From Burkholderia latens (GTDB lineage: Bacteria; Pseudomonadota; Gammaproteobacteria; Burkholderiales; Burkholderiaceae), in contig NZ_CABVPL010000029.1 in NCBI RefSeq assembly GCF_902499045.1, forward strand, positions 1 to 64,000: DNA of 64,000 nt. The letters are read 5' to 3'. The notes under the pieces are model-generated. The model was not told the origin of the DNA and ran no database searches. It saw only the letters and a program-made list of their open reading frames with translations. A program made the translations under genes and the position numbers. This document shows positions 26,825 to 34,858 of the stretch, one piece after another (position 1 is the first letter of the stretch; each line of letters opens with the position of its first letter).

Positions 26825-27588
26825 ATCGAATCGAGTTGTTTGGTTGTCCGATGGACGTCGCGACGATGTCGGAAACCGTCGAGTTGATCCGCAATCGTAT
26901 CGCGCATCGGCAGTTCACCCAGCACGTGGTCGTCAACGTGGCCAAGCTGGTCAATATGCAGGCCGACCGGGAACTGGCCGGGTCGGTGACGGCGTGCGAC
27001 ATCATCAACATCGACGGCATGGGCGTGGTGTGGGGCGCGCGTGCGCTCGGCCATCCGGTCGGCGAGCGCGTCGCCGGCATCGATCTGTTCGATCGTTTGC
27101 TGCAAATGGCGCAGGAGGATGGACTGCCGGTCTTCATGCTCGGCGGAACCGATGCCGTCGTCACCCAGGCCGCATCTGCGATCGCAAGAAAATATCCGCA
27201 CTTGAAGATCGCCGGGATTCATCACGGCTATTTCTGGGATGACGAGGAAGCCGTGGTGTCCAGGATCCGCGCGTCCGGCGCACGGTTGCTGTTCGTCGCG
27301 ATCACGTCGCCGCGCAAGGAGAATTTCATCAATCGATGGAAGGCCGAACTCGGTGTCGATTTCGTGATGGGTGTGGGCGGCACGTTCGACGTCGTTGCCG
27401 GCAAAGTCCGACGTGCGCCAGCCTGGATGCAGAAAGCCGGTCTCGAATGGCTGTTTCGGGTGCTTCAGGAGCCGAGACGCATGTGGAGGCGTTACTGGAC
27501 GACCAATAGCCGATTCGCGTGGATGTTGTTGCGCGCCCGTTTCGCGGCGCGGCCGCGCCGCATGCCGACACGGCGTATCGGGCATTGA
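26821..27588 (+). CDS. wecG: WecG/TagA-family glycosyltransferase (GT26)
   Basis: Transfers ManNAc or ManNAcA to a lipid-linked acceptor. The 255-residue protein has the family motifs INIDGMGVVW (with the conserved Asp), MLGGTDAVV, LLFVAITSPRKE and GVGGTFDVVAGKVRRAP. The C-terminal basic/aromatic tail (EWLFRVLQEPRRMWRRY) mediates membrane contact in this family. With wecB and wecC upstream, the likely donor is UDP-ManNAcA, as for WecG in enterobacterial common antigen. Its ATG overlaps the stop of the preceding gene. It is the last gene of the operon. Confidence 0.9.
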   Translation: MNRIELFGCPMDVATMSETVELIRNRIAHRQFTQHVVVNVAKLVNMQADRELAGSVTACDIINIDGMGVVWGARALGHPVGERVAGIDLFDRLLQMAQEDGLPVFMLGGTDAVVTQAASAIARKYPHLKIAGIHHGYFWDDEEAVVSRIRASGARLLFVAITSPRKENFINRWKAELGVDFVMGVGGTFDVVAGKVRRAPAWMQKAGLEWLFRVLQEPRRMWRRYWTTNSRFAWMLLRARFAARPRRMPTRRIGH

Positions 27589-27670
27589 GCTGTTCGGGGG
27601 CGTTCGACGCTCCCGCCACGGGGCCGCCGCCTTTTCGTACAATCAGCGCATTATCGACGGCGTCCGACTC

Positions 27671-28987
27671 ATGCCCCTCCTTCCCACCACCGCCACCGCC
27701 CCCTTCTGCCCGTCGGAAGTAAAGGGCAGCATCACGATCGACGCCGGCGCGTCGCGCTGGATGAAGCTCAAGCGCTTCTTCGGCCCTGGCCTGCTGGTCG
27801 CGATCGGCTACATGGACCCCGGCAACTGGGCGACCGACATCCAGGCCGGCTCGCAGTTCGGCTATGCGCTGCTGTGGGTCGTCGCGTTCTCGAGCGTCGC
27901 CGCGATCTTCCTGCAGATGCTCGCCGCGCGGCTCGGCCTCGTCGCCGGCAAGGATCTCGCGCAGGCCAGCTACGACCGCTACGGTCCGTTCGGGCGCGTG
28001 TTGCAGTGGGTCACGGCGGAAGTGTCGATCATCGCGTGCGACATCGCCGAAGTGCTCGGCTGCGCGCTCGCGTTCAAGCTGCTGCTCGGCGTGCCGCTCG
28101 CATGGGGGATCGTGCTCACCGCGCTCGACACGGTGATCGTCCTCGGGCTGCAGGGCAAGGGCGTCAGGCAGATCGAGGCGATCGTGCTCGGGCTGATCGC
28201 GACGATGGCGTTCTGCTTCGTCGCGCAGGTCGCGATCACGCCGCCCGACTGGCATGCGGTCGCGAAGGGGCTCGTGCCGGGCGACCCCGGCCGCGACCGC
28301 AAGGACGCGATCGTGCTCGCGCTCGGCATCGTCGGCGCGACGATCATGCCGCACAACCTGTATCTGCATTCGTCGGTCGTGCAGACGCGCCATGTGGTCG
28401 GCGGCGCGCGCGGGCTGATCCGCGACACGCTCGCGCTGGTGCGCATCGATACCTGCGTGTCGCTGTTCGTCGCGATGCTCGTCAATGCGGCGATCCTGAT
28501 CGTCGCGGGCGCCGCGTTCCATGCGACCGGCCAGCACAACGTGACCGACATCGAACAGGCGTACCGGCTGATCACGCCGATCGCCGGCGGCGCGGCCGCG
28601 CTGCTGTTCGGCATCGCGCTGCTCGCGTCCGGGCAGAGTTCGACGCTGACCGGCACGATCGCCGGCCAGGTGATCATGGACGGCTTCTTGCACACGAAGA
28701 TCCCGTGCTACCAGCGCCGGCTGATCACGCGCGGGCTCGCGCTGGTGCCCGCGTTGATCGGCGTGCTCTGGCTCGGCGAAAACTCGGTCGGACAGCTGCT
28801 CGTGTGGAGCCAGGTGCTGCTGAGCCTGCAGCTGCCGTTCGCGATGTGGCCGCTGATCAGATCGGTCAGCGACCGCAAAACGATGGGGGAGCACGCGATC
28901 GGCCGCAAGACGCAGGCCGTCGCCTGGGCGCTGTTCGTCGTCATCACGGGGACGAACCTGCTGCTGATCACGGGTGTCGCGGGCTGA
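27671..28987 (+). CDS. mntH: NRAMP-type Mn2+/H+ symporter
   Basis: Inner-membrane divalent metal importer, 438 residues and about 11 helices. The metal-site motifs are MDPGNW in the first helix (residues about 48-53) and MPHNLYLHS in the sixth. An N-terminal cytosolic segment of about 30 residues precedes the core. The ATG at 27671 is used; the open frame upstream lacks homology. It follows the polysaccharide operon by 82 bp with only a weak hairpin (27597-27615) between, so read-through is possible. Confidence 0.94.
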   Translation: MPLLPTTATAPFCPSEVKGSITIDAGASRWMKLKRFFGPGLLVAIGYMDPGNWATDIQAGSQFGYALLWVVAFSSVAAIFLQMLAARLGLVAGKDLAQASYDRYGPFGRVLQWVTAEVSIIACDIAEVLGCALAFKLLLGVPLAWGIVLTALDTVIVLGLQGKGVRQIEAIVLGLIATMAFCFVAQVAITPPDWHAVAKGLVPGDPGRDRKDAIVLALGIVGATIMPHNLYLHSSVVQTRHVVGGARGLIRDTLALVRIDTCVSLFVAMLVNAAILIVAGAAFHATGQHNVTDIEQAYRLITPIAGGAAALLFGIALLASGQSSTLTGTIAGQVIMDGFLHTKIPCYQRRLITRGLALVPALIGVLWLGENSVGQLLVWSQVLLSLQLPFAMWPLIRSVSDRKTMGEHAIGRKTQAVAWALFVVITGTNLLLITGVAG

Positions 28988-28989
28988 TA

Positions 28990-29006
28990 CAGCCTGTCAC
29001 AGGCTG
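28990..29006 (+). terminator. Stem-loop after mntH
   Basis: CAGCCTG (28990-28996) and CAGGCTG (29000-29006) form a seven-pair stem with a TCA loop directly after the mntH stop. No U-tract follows (AAACAGG), so it may be a weak terminator or 3' stabiliser. Confidence 0.4.
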
Positions 29007-29068
29007 AAACAGGCGCACGGCCCGCTTGCGTTAAACTGCGGCCTTTCTCCCGCTGTCAGAAGTCCGTT

Positions 29069-29656
29069 ATGTGGAGTGAAATCAGCAACATAGGCGATGC
29101 CGCACTGACCCTGCCGGTCGCGCTGACCTGCGCGCTCTGGCTCGCGCTGTCGAACTGGCGGCTCGCGGTGCGCTGGGTCGTGCTGCTTGCGGCCGGCATG
29201 AGCGTCGTCGGCGCCACGAAGATCCTCTACGCGGGCTGCGGGATCGAGCTCCCGCAGTTCGACTTCCGCGTGATCAGCGGCCACACCATGCTGTCGACGT
29301 CCGTGTGGACGGTCGCCCTGTCGATGCTGTGGCAGGCGTTTCTCCCCGGCAAGGCGCCGGGCGTGGCGGCCGGCCTCATCGTCGGCGCATTGACGGCCGT
29401 CGCGCGCGTGTTCGACCATTCGCACACGACGCCCGAAGTCGTCGTCGGCTGGCTGCTCGGCGCAACGGTCGCGCTGGCGTTCCTGCACGCGTACAACCGC
29501 TTGCCGCGGCGCGCGTTCTCGCCGCGCATCGCGGCCGTCTGCCTGCTGCTCGTGTCCGGCATCGCATACGGGCATCGCGCGCCGTTCCAGCAGATGATCG
29601 ACACGCATTCCCCGCAGTTCTGCGCGTTCATGCGCGCGTCCGGCGACGGTTTCTGA
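29069..29656 (+). CDS. PAP2-family membrane protein with degenerate phosphatase motifs
   Basis: A 195-residue polytopic protein of the PAP2 lipid phosphatase fold. Motif 2 reads ISGHTML, and motif 3 reads ARVFDHSHTTPEVV with the R-x5-H core. Motif 1 is not classical: after KILYAGC there is no RP pair. The final Asp of motif 3 is Glu. Such variants occur among PAP2-like proteins, and catalysis is uncertain. It stands 81 bp after mntH and may share its transcript. Confidence 0.7.
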   Translation: MWSEISNIGDAALTLPVALTCALWLALSNWRLAVRWVVLLAAGMSVVGATKILYAGCGIELPQFDFRVISGHTMLSTSVWTVALSMLWQAFLPGKAPGVAAGLIVGALTAVARVFDHSHTTPEVVVGWLLGATVALAFLHAYNRLPRRAFSPRIAAVCLLLVSGIAYGHRAPFQQMIDTHSPQFCAFMRASGDGF

Positions 29657-30070
29657 CGAGCTTGCCCGGAAGGGTCCGGGCATCGGCGCGCCGGCGCCGG
29701 ATGCGACCGTCGCCCGGCGGCTGTCCCGCGGCTCATTCCATTCGCTTCCCGTCGTCCGCACAAGCCGGCCGGGGTTCGGCCTTCGCCGAACCGGTATCCC
29801 GGTTGATCGGGCGCGTTGCGCGGTTTCGGCGCGAATGTCATCAGTCGTGCCTATGACCGGGCATGATGAATATTCATTTCATCGATTGGCGGCATTCGCG
29901 TACGCTGGCGTGCATTCGATCGGCGCGGACCACGGCGGCCTGCGCGGTTTGTCCGATGCGCAACGGCCGGGTCGCTATACTCGCGCAATCGGCGGTCGTC
30001 GCGCTCGCGCACGGCAACGGCCGTCGCGGTACGCTTCCGCCACGACGATCCACGATAGGAGCAAGCTTCC
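29657..30070. other. Intergenic region upstream of SDR gene
   Basis: A 414-bp gap. The last bases contain an AGGAG ribosome site (30057-30061) for the SDR gene at 30071. Short overlapping frames on both strands look like chance. No terminator, repeat or promoter was recognised. Confidence 0.45.
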
Positions 30071-30859
30071 ATGACAGTCGTTTCCCCGCGCCTCGCAGGC
30101 AAGTGCGCATACATCACGGGCGCCGCCGGCGGCCTCGGCCGCGCGATCGCGCGCCGGATGGTTGAGCAGGGCGCGCGCGTGTTCCTGACCGACGTCGCCG
30201 ATGCGGCGGTGCTCGACGCATTCGCGCACGAGCTCAATGCGGGACGCGCGACGCCGGTCGCGTTCGCAGCCACGCAGGACGTGCGGGACGAAGCGCGCTG
30301 GCAGGCGCTGCTCGTGCAGGCGGTCGATGCGATGGGCGGGCTGTCGGTGCTCGTCAACAACGCGGGCGTGGGCTCGATCGGCTCGCCCGCGCAAATCGAG
30401 CTGGACGAATGGCGGCGCGTGATGGCGATCAACGTCGAGAGCATCGTGCTCGGCTGCAAGCATGCGCTGTCGTACCTGGCCGAGAGCCATCCCGCGTCGA
30501 TCATCAACATCTCGTCGGTGGCCGCGTTCAAGGTCGAGCCGGATTTCACCGCATACAACGCGTCGAAGGCGGCGGTCGCGTCGCTGACGAAATCGGTCGC
30601 GATCGATTGTGCGCGCCGCGAGCTCGACGTGCGCTGCAACTCGATCCACCCGGCGTTCATCCGCACGGGAATCGTCGAGCCGCTGTTTGAGTCGCTCGGC
30701 GAACGCGATGCGACGCGCAAGCTCGTGCGCGGCATTCCGCTGCGCCGGCTCGGCGATCCGGACGACGTCGCGCATGCGGCCGTCTATCTGGCGTCCGACG
30801 AGAGCCGCTTCGTGACTGCCGCCGAACTCGTGATCGACGGCGGTATGTGCGCGGTCTGA
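30071..30859 (+). CDS. Short-chain dehydrogenase/reductase
   Basis: Cytosolic NAD(P)-dependent oxidoreductase of 262 residues. The cofactor motif [12 protein letters not shown] lies near residue 15, NNAGVGSIG near 98, the catalytic Ser in ISSVAAF (about 153) and the YNASK motif with catalytic Tyr/Lys near 166-170. Classical SDR; substrate unknown (often 3-hydroxysteroid or cyclic alcohol type). The next gene, an MDR reductase with its own strong ribosome site, lies 34 bp downstream, so the two form an operon. Confidence 0.9.
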   Translation: MTVVSPRLAGKCAYITGAAGGLGRAIARRMVEQGARVFLTDVADAAVLDAFAHELNAGRATPVAFAATQDVRDEARWQALLVQAVDAMGGLSVLVNNAGVGSIGSPAQIELDEWRRVMAINVESIVLGCKHALSYLAESHPASIINISSVAAFKVEPDFTAYNASKAAVASLTKSVAIDCARRELDVRCNSIHPAFIRTGIVEPLFESLGERDATRKLVRGIPLRRLGDPDDVAHAAVYLASDESRFVTAAELVIDGGMCAV

Positions 30860-30893
30860 CGCGCGCCGAACACAACTACCGGAGGAGAACATC

Positions 30894-31910
30894 GTGGCGA
30901 CACTCGTGAACCGTCAACTGTTGCTGAAGACGCGCCCTGAAGGGCGAGTCGGCCGCGAACACTTTTCGTTCGTCGAAACGCTGGTGCCGGCGCTCGCCGA
31001 CGGCGAAGTGCTCGTGCGCGTGCTGTATCTGTCGATGGATCCGACCAACCGCGTGTGGATGAGCGACGTGCCGCAATACCTGCCGCCCGTCGCGATCGGC
31101 GACGTGATGCGCGCGCTCGGCATCGGGCGTGTGGTCGCGTCGCGCCACGCGGGTTTCGCCGAAGGCGACCTCGTGCAGGGGCTCGTCGGCTGGCAGGATT
31201 ACGCGGTGGTGCCGGCCGACCAGGCCGCGCAGCTCGTGAAGCTGCCCGCGCAGCCGGGCCTGCCGTTGCCGACGCTGCTCGGCGCGTGCGGGATGAGCGG
31301 CCAGACCGCGTACTACGGGCTGACCGACATCGCGCCGGTGCAGGCGGGCGAGACGCTCGTCGTGTCGGCGGCGGCCGGGTCGGTCGGCTCGATTGCGGGC
31401 CAGATCGGCAAGATCCACGGCGCGCGCGTGGTCGGCATCGCGGGCGGCGCGGACAAGTGCCGCTATCTGACCGAGACGCTCGGCTTCGACGCGGCGGTCG
31501 ACTACAAGGCCGACGATTTCCGCGAGCAGTTGAAGCGGGCGACGCCGGACGGTGTGCACGTGAACTTCGAGAACGTCGGCGGCGAGGTGATGCGCGCGGT
31601 GCTGTCGCGGATGGTGATCGGCGGGCGCGTCGCGCTGTGCGGCGTGATCTCGAACTACAACAGCGGCCGCGCGGCGGACGACGTCGGCGTGCTGATCTCG
31701 AAACGCATCACGATGCGCGGCTTCCTGATCCTCGACTACCGCAACAGCCGCGAAGCGGTGCAGACGCTCGCCGGCTGGCTGCGCGACGGCCGGCTCAAGG
31801 CCGAGGAAACGGTTGCCGACGGGCTCGAGAACGCGCCGGACGTGCTCAATCGCCTGTTCGACGGCGACCATCGCGGCAAGCTCGTGCTGCGCGTCGATCC
31901 GGACGCATGA
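30894..31910 (+). CDS. Zinc-independent MDR NADP-dependent oxidoreductase (CurA-like)
   Basis: A 338-residue medium-chain reductase of the leukotriene-B4 dehydrogenase/CurA group. The N-domain has YLSMDPTNRVWM, characteristic of the group. The Rossmann domain has VSAAAGSVGSIAGQIGK and GIAGGADKC. The C-terminal part has NFENVGGEVM and RITMRGFLILDY. It reduces activated double bonds of enones with NADPH. The GTG start follows a perfect GGAGGAG. It pairs with the SDR gene upstream. Confidence 0.9.
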   Translation: MATLVNRQLLLKTRPEGRVGREHFSFVETLVPALADGEVLVRVLYLSMDPTNRVWMSDVPQYLPPVAIGDVMRALGIGRVVASRHAGFAEGDLVQGLVGWQDYAVVPADQAAQLVKLPAQPGLPLPTLLGACGMSGQTAYYGLTDIAPVQAGETLVVSAAAGSVGSIAGQIGKIHGARVVGIAGGADKCRYLTETLGFDAAVDYKADDFREQLKRATPDGVHVNFENVGGEVMRAVLSRMVIGGRVALCGVISNYNSGRAADDVGVLISKRITMRGFLILDYRNSREAVQTLAGWLRDGRLKAEETVADGLENAPDVLNRLFDGDHRGKLVLRVDPDA

Positions 31911-32264
31911 CCGGCCGCGCGTTCGCGCGTTGACTTCGAACAGGGGGCATCGATCGACGGCTTGCCACATATATTGTTTCGCGCGCTGTTCTTGAAGTGA
32001 ATCGCCGGCAAAAGGCAGCGTGGCGTGCGCGTCACGTCGCCGTGTTTTTGCGCGGCGAAAAGCGCGGCTCCGCTTGCGGACGAAGATGGAACAGGCAGCG
32101 TCGGCAGCGCAGCGCGATCGAACGATGCGCTGTCGCGACGGCGTGCCGACGGTGGCCGGGCCGGCGCCGGAAAGCGAGACGGGCGCCGCGGCGCCCGTCG
32201 TGATCAGGGTTTCGTCATCCGTGGCGCGCCGCACCGATCATGAGCGGGGCGGCGCGGCCGCGCG
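31911..32264. other. Convergent intergenic region with perfect palindrome
   Basis: A 354-bp gap between the reductase and the AI-2E family gene. It contains the 22-bp palindrome at 32178-32199 and otherwise only short frames without homology or ribosome sites. Confidence 0.5.
32178..32199. terminator. Perfect 22-bp GC palindrome, likely terminator
   Basis: GACGGGCGCCG pairs exactly with its complement CGGCGCCCGTC. Lying between convergent genes it could end both transcripts, though neither side has a long U-tract. Confidence 0.5.
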
Positions 32265-33317
32265 TCACTCGCCCTGTTCGGCGCGTGCGTAGATGTCCCA
32301 GCTCGCCATGAACAGCGCGGCGACGAGCGGCCCGATCACGAAGCCGTTGATGCCGAACAGCGCCATGCCGCCCAGCGTCGAGATCAGCACGACCCAGTCG
32401 GGCATCTTCGTGTCCTTGCCGACGAGCACCGGACGCAGCAGGTTGTCGACGAGGCCGATCACGCCGACGCAGAACGCGACCAGAATCACGCATTTCCAGA
32501 TCGCGCCGGTCGCGAGGAAGTAGAGCGCGGCAGGCACCCACACGATGCTCGCGCCGATCGCCGGCAGCAGCGACAGGAACGCCATCAGCGCGCCCCACAG
32601 CACGACGCCTTCGATCCCGAGGATCCAGAAGATCAGCCCGCCGAGCGCACCCTGCACGAGCGCGACCGCGATGTTGCCCTTGACGGTTGCGCGCACAACC
32701 GTCGTGAACTTCGCGAGCAGCAGGTTCTTGTGCTCTTCGTCGAGCGGGATCGCGCGGCGCACGCGCCGGCCGATCTCGCCGCCGTCGCGCAGCAGGAAGA
32801 ACACCATGTACAGCATCACGCCGAAGCTGACGACGAACTGGAACGTGTTCTGGCCGATGCTGAGCGCCTGCGCGGCCGCGAACTGGCTGATCTGCGCGGC
32901 GCCGTCCGTCAGCTTCTTCTGGATACCGGGAACGTTGGTCAGCCCGTACTTCTGCAGCAGGTGCTGAATCGACGTCGGCAGCGCCTGAATGATGTCGTGG
33001 ACGTACTTCGAATAGTTCGGCGGCGCGTCCTTGAGTTCCTGGTACACGTACGCGATTTCCTGCACGAGCGTCGCCATGACGAACACGAGCGGCAGAATCA
33101 CGATCAGGATGATCAGCGACATCGTCACGAGCGCGGCCAGATTGCGCCGCTTGCCGAAGCGTGCGGCGAGCCAGCGCTGCACCGGCTGGAACAGGATCGC
33201 GAGAATGGTGCCCCAGAACACGGCTCCGGAGAACGGCGCGAGGATCCAGCAGAGTCCGACGGTGACCGCGAACAACAGGAAATAGAAGAATTTTTGGTGA
33301 TCGTGTCCGCTGTCCAT
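32265..33317 (-). CDS. AI-2E transporter / PerM-family permease
   Basis: A 350-residue polytopic protein of the AI-2E exporter (UPF0118/PerM) family. Paired N-terminal helices (FFYFLLFAVTVGLCWIL; FSGAVFWGTILAILFQP) precede an amphipathic cytosolic stretch and the conserved C-terminal block (PAIGASIVWVPAALYFL, GLVDNLLRPVLVG, GPLVAALFMASW). Members export small molecules or act as Na+/H+ antiporters; the substrate here is unknown. The ATG at 33317 starts MDSGHDHQKF; the frame opens 25 codons further upstream without homology. Confidence 0.85.
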   Translation of the reverse strand: MDSGHDHQKFFYFLLFAVTVGLCWILAPFSGAVFWGTILAILFQPVQRWLAARFGKRRNLAALVTMSLIILIVILPLVFVMATLVQEIAYVYQELKDAPPNYSKYVHDIIQALPTSIQHLLQKYGLTNVPGIQKKLTDGAAQISQFAAAQALSIGQNTFQFVVSFGVMLYMVFFLLRDGGEIGRRVRRAIPLDEEHKNLLLAKFTTVVRATVKGNIAVALVQGALGGLIFWILGIEGVVLWGALMAFLSLLPAIGASIVWVPAALYFLATGAIWKCVILVAFCVGVIGLVDNLLRPVLVGKDTKMPDWVVLISTLGGMALFGINGFVIGPLVAALFMASWDIYARAEQGE

Positions 33318-33483
33318 GGAAGGTTCGCGCAGATTGTTGTCTGGTTTGATTGAATCTCGTTGCCACGCGCGCGATCGGCTCGCGAACGTCACGCATTCGC
33401 GGCGCGGCGCGCCGCACGGCGGCCCGAACGGCAGTATGCCCGCAAAGGTGCCGCCATCATAGCCGCTGCGCGCGGCACATGCG

Positions 33484-33511
33484 AAAACGCCGCGGCCGGA
33501 GCCGCGGCGTT
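33484..33511 (-). terminator. Intrinsic terminator of the SYLF lipoprotein operon
   Basis: AACGCCGCGGC (33486-33496) pairs with GCCGCGGCGTT (33501-33511). On the minus strand the stem runs into TTTTC, just after the lipoprotein stop at 33548. Confidence 0.8.
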
Positions 33512-33547
33512 GCCGGGATGCACACGCGGCCGCGCCGCGCCGGATCG

Positions 33548-34132
33548 TCAGATGTTGAGCTTCGTGACCTTGGTGCCGTTCACCGACAGGTCGCCCATCA
33601 GGCCGGCGTTGGTCAGCACCAGCACTTCGACCGGTGCGGTCGCCGTGTTGGTATCGACCGCGCCGTTCGCACCGACCTTCACGACCGCGACCGACGCGTC
33701 GGCGCCGGCCGACCAGCCGTCGGACTTGCGGAACGTGTCGAGCGCATCCTGCGTCATGAACAGGAACACGACCGCCTTCGACTGTGCGCCGGCCTGCAGG
33801 CCGATCGACAGCGACGACGTGTTGTAGTACCCGACGGTGCTGCCGCCGACGCGCAGCGCGCCGTTGCCGGACTGCGCGCCGACGATGAAGCCGGCCTGCA
33901 GCACGTTCGGGAACACCAGCACGCCGCGCGCCTTCGATACCAGGTCACGCGAACCGGGCACCGTCGAATAGAGGCGCGACAGCGTCGCGTTCACGCTCGA
34001 GTCGATCGACTGGCGCTTCGACGCGCTGGTCGCTGCGTTATCGGGTTTGTCACGCGTGGTGGTGCAACCGGCCAGCGCGAGACTGCCGATCATCACGGCT
34101 GCGGCGGCTTTCAGGGCGAGGGATTTCTGCAT
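33548..34132 (-). CDS. SYLF/Ysc84-domain lipoprotein (BPSL1445-like)
   Basis: A 194-residue lipoprotein with signal peptide and lipobox LAGC (Cys23). The mature part is a SYLF (Ysc84) lipid-binding domain, seen in ARGVLVFPNVLQAGFIVG, YYNTSSLSIGLQAGAQS and FMTQDALDTFR. Burkholderia homologues such as BPSL1445 are abundant envelope antigens. It lies 48 bp downstream of the DUF883 gene on the same strand, an envelope-associated pair, and is followed by an intrinsic terminator. Confidence 0.88.
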   Translation of the reverse strand: MQKSLALKAAAAVMIGSLALAGCTTTRDKPDNAATSASKRQSIDSSVNATLSRLYSTVPGSRDLVSKARGVLVFPNVLQAGFIVGAQSGNGALRVGGSTVGYYNTSSLSIGLQAGAQSKAVVFLFMTQDALDTFRKSDGWSAGADASVAVVKVGANGAVDTNTATAPVEVLVLTNAGLMGDLSVNGTKVTKLNI

Positions 34133-34180
34133 GGCGTTTCTCCTTCGTTGTCGGGTTGAGGACGGACGGGATGAACCCGC

Positions 34181-34567
34181 TCAACGGCGGGAAAGGAGCA
34201 GGCCCGCGACGAATGCGAGGCCCGCGACGACGCCCGCGGTCTGCCACGGGTTGTCGTGCACCGCTTGCGACACGCGTTCGGCCGATTCGCGCAGCCGGGC
34301 GGCCGCGGTGCCCGACGCGTAGTCGAGCGTGCTGCGTGCCTCGTCGAGTCGTGCCTGCACGCGCTTGCGCAGCGCGGCGATATCGCCGTCGCCATCGTTC
34401 TTCAGCAGGTCTTCCAGTTCGTCGACCAGCCCGCGCAGATCGTCGGTCACGTCCGCATGCAGGTCGCGGGCGGCCGCGCGCGTCGTGCGTCCCACGCGCC
34501 GGCCGGTGCGACGGATGTCGGACAGGCCGCGGTCCAGCTTGTGTTCGATCGAGTCGGTGAGCGCCAT
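34181..34567 (-). CDS. DUF883 (ElaB/YqjD) membrane-anchored protein
   Basis: A 128-residue protein with a long charged helix (residues about 25-95) and a C-terminal transmembrane segment ending in a basic tail: NPWQTAGVVAGLAFVAGLLLSRR region, the DUF883 hallmark. E. coli members ElaB/YqjD are inner-membrane, ribosome-associated, stationary-phase proteins. The ATG at 34567 follows AAGGAGGATAAACACC. The next gene is the SYLF lipoprotein. Upstream, 34568-34858 is AT-rich and should hold the promoter. Confidence 0.88.
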   Translation of the reverse strand: MALTDSIEHKLDRGLSDIRRTGRRVGRTTRAAARDLHADVTDDLRGLVDELEDLLKNDGDGDIAALRKRVQARLDEARSTLDYASGTAAARLRESAERVSQAVHDNPWQTAGVVAGLAFVAGLLLSRR

Positions 34568-34858
34568 GGTGTTTATCCTCCTTCGATTTGATTTGCAGGC
34601 CAATTTGAAGATAAGACGAATCCCAGCAACCAGTGTGATTCACATCAGCCAATTGAGTTTCGAGACAAATTTTCAATTCGCCGGCAAGATCCCCGGGAAG
34701 CCCCGCTCCATCGGGCAGGCCGGCGGTTGAAAAAATTTCGCAATCGGCCGAAGCGGCGTAGCGGGCTCGTTGCACGAAGCGAAAGTCCGGTAAATATGGC
34801 GTCGCCTGGTGAATCAGGTAAATAGTGCCGTTGCATGCGTTTCGTTGATGCAATTGCA

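Noticed and set aside
27597-27615. Terminator at the end of the ManNAcA operon (GGGGGCG/CGCTCCC)
   Set aside because: Stem is short and mismatched and lacks a U-tract; kept only as a remark under mntH.
32000-32260. Three overlapping plus-strand ORFs of about 70-90 codons
   Set aside because: Arg-rich in all frames, cross a terminator-like palindrome and have no ribosome sites.
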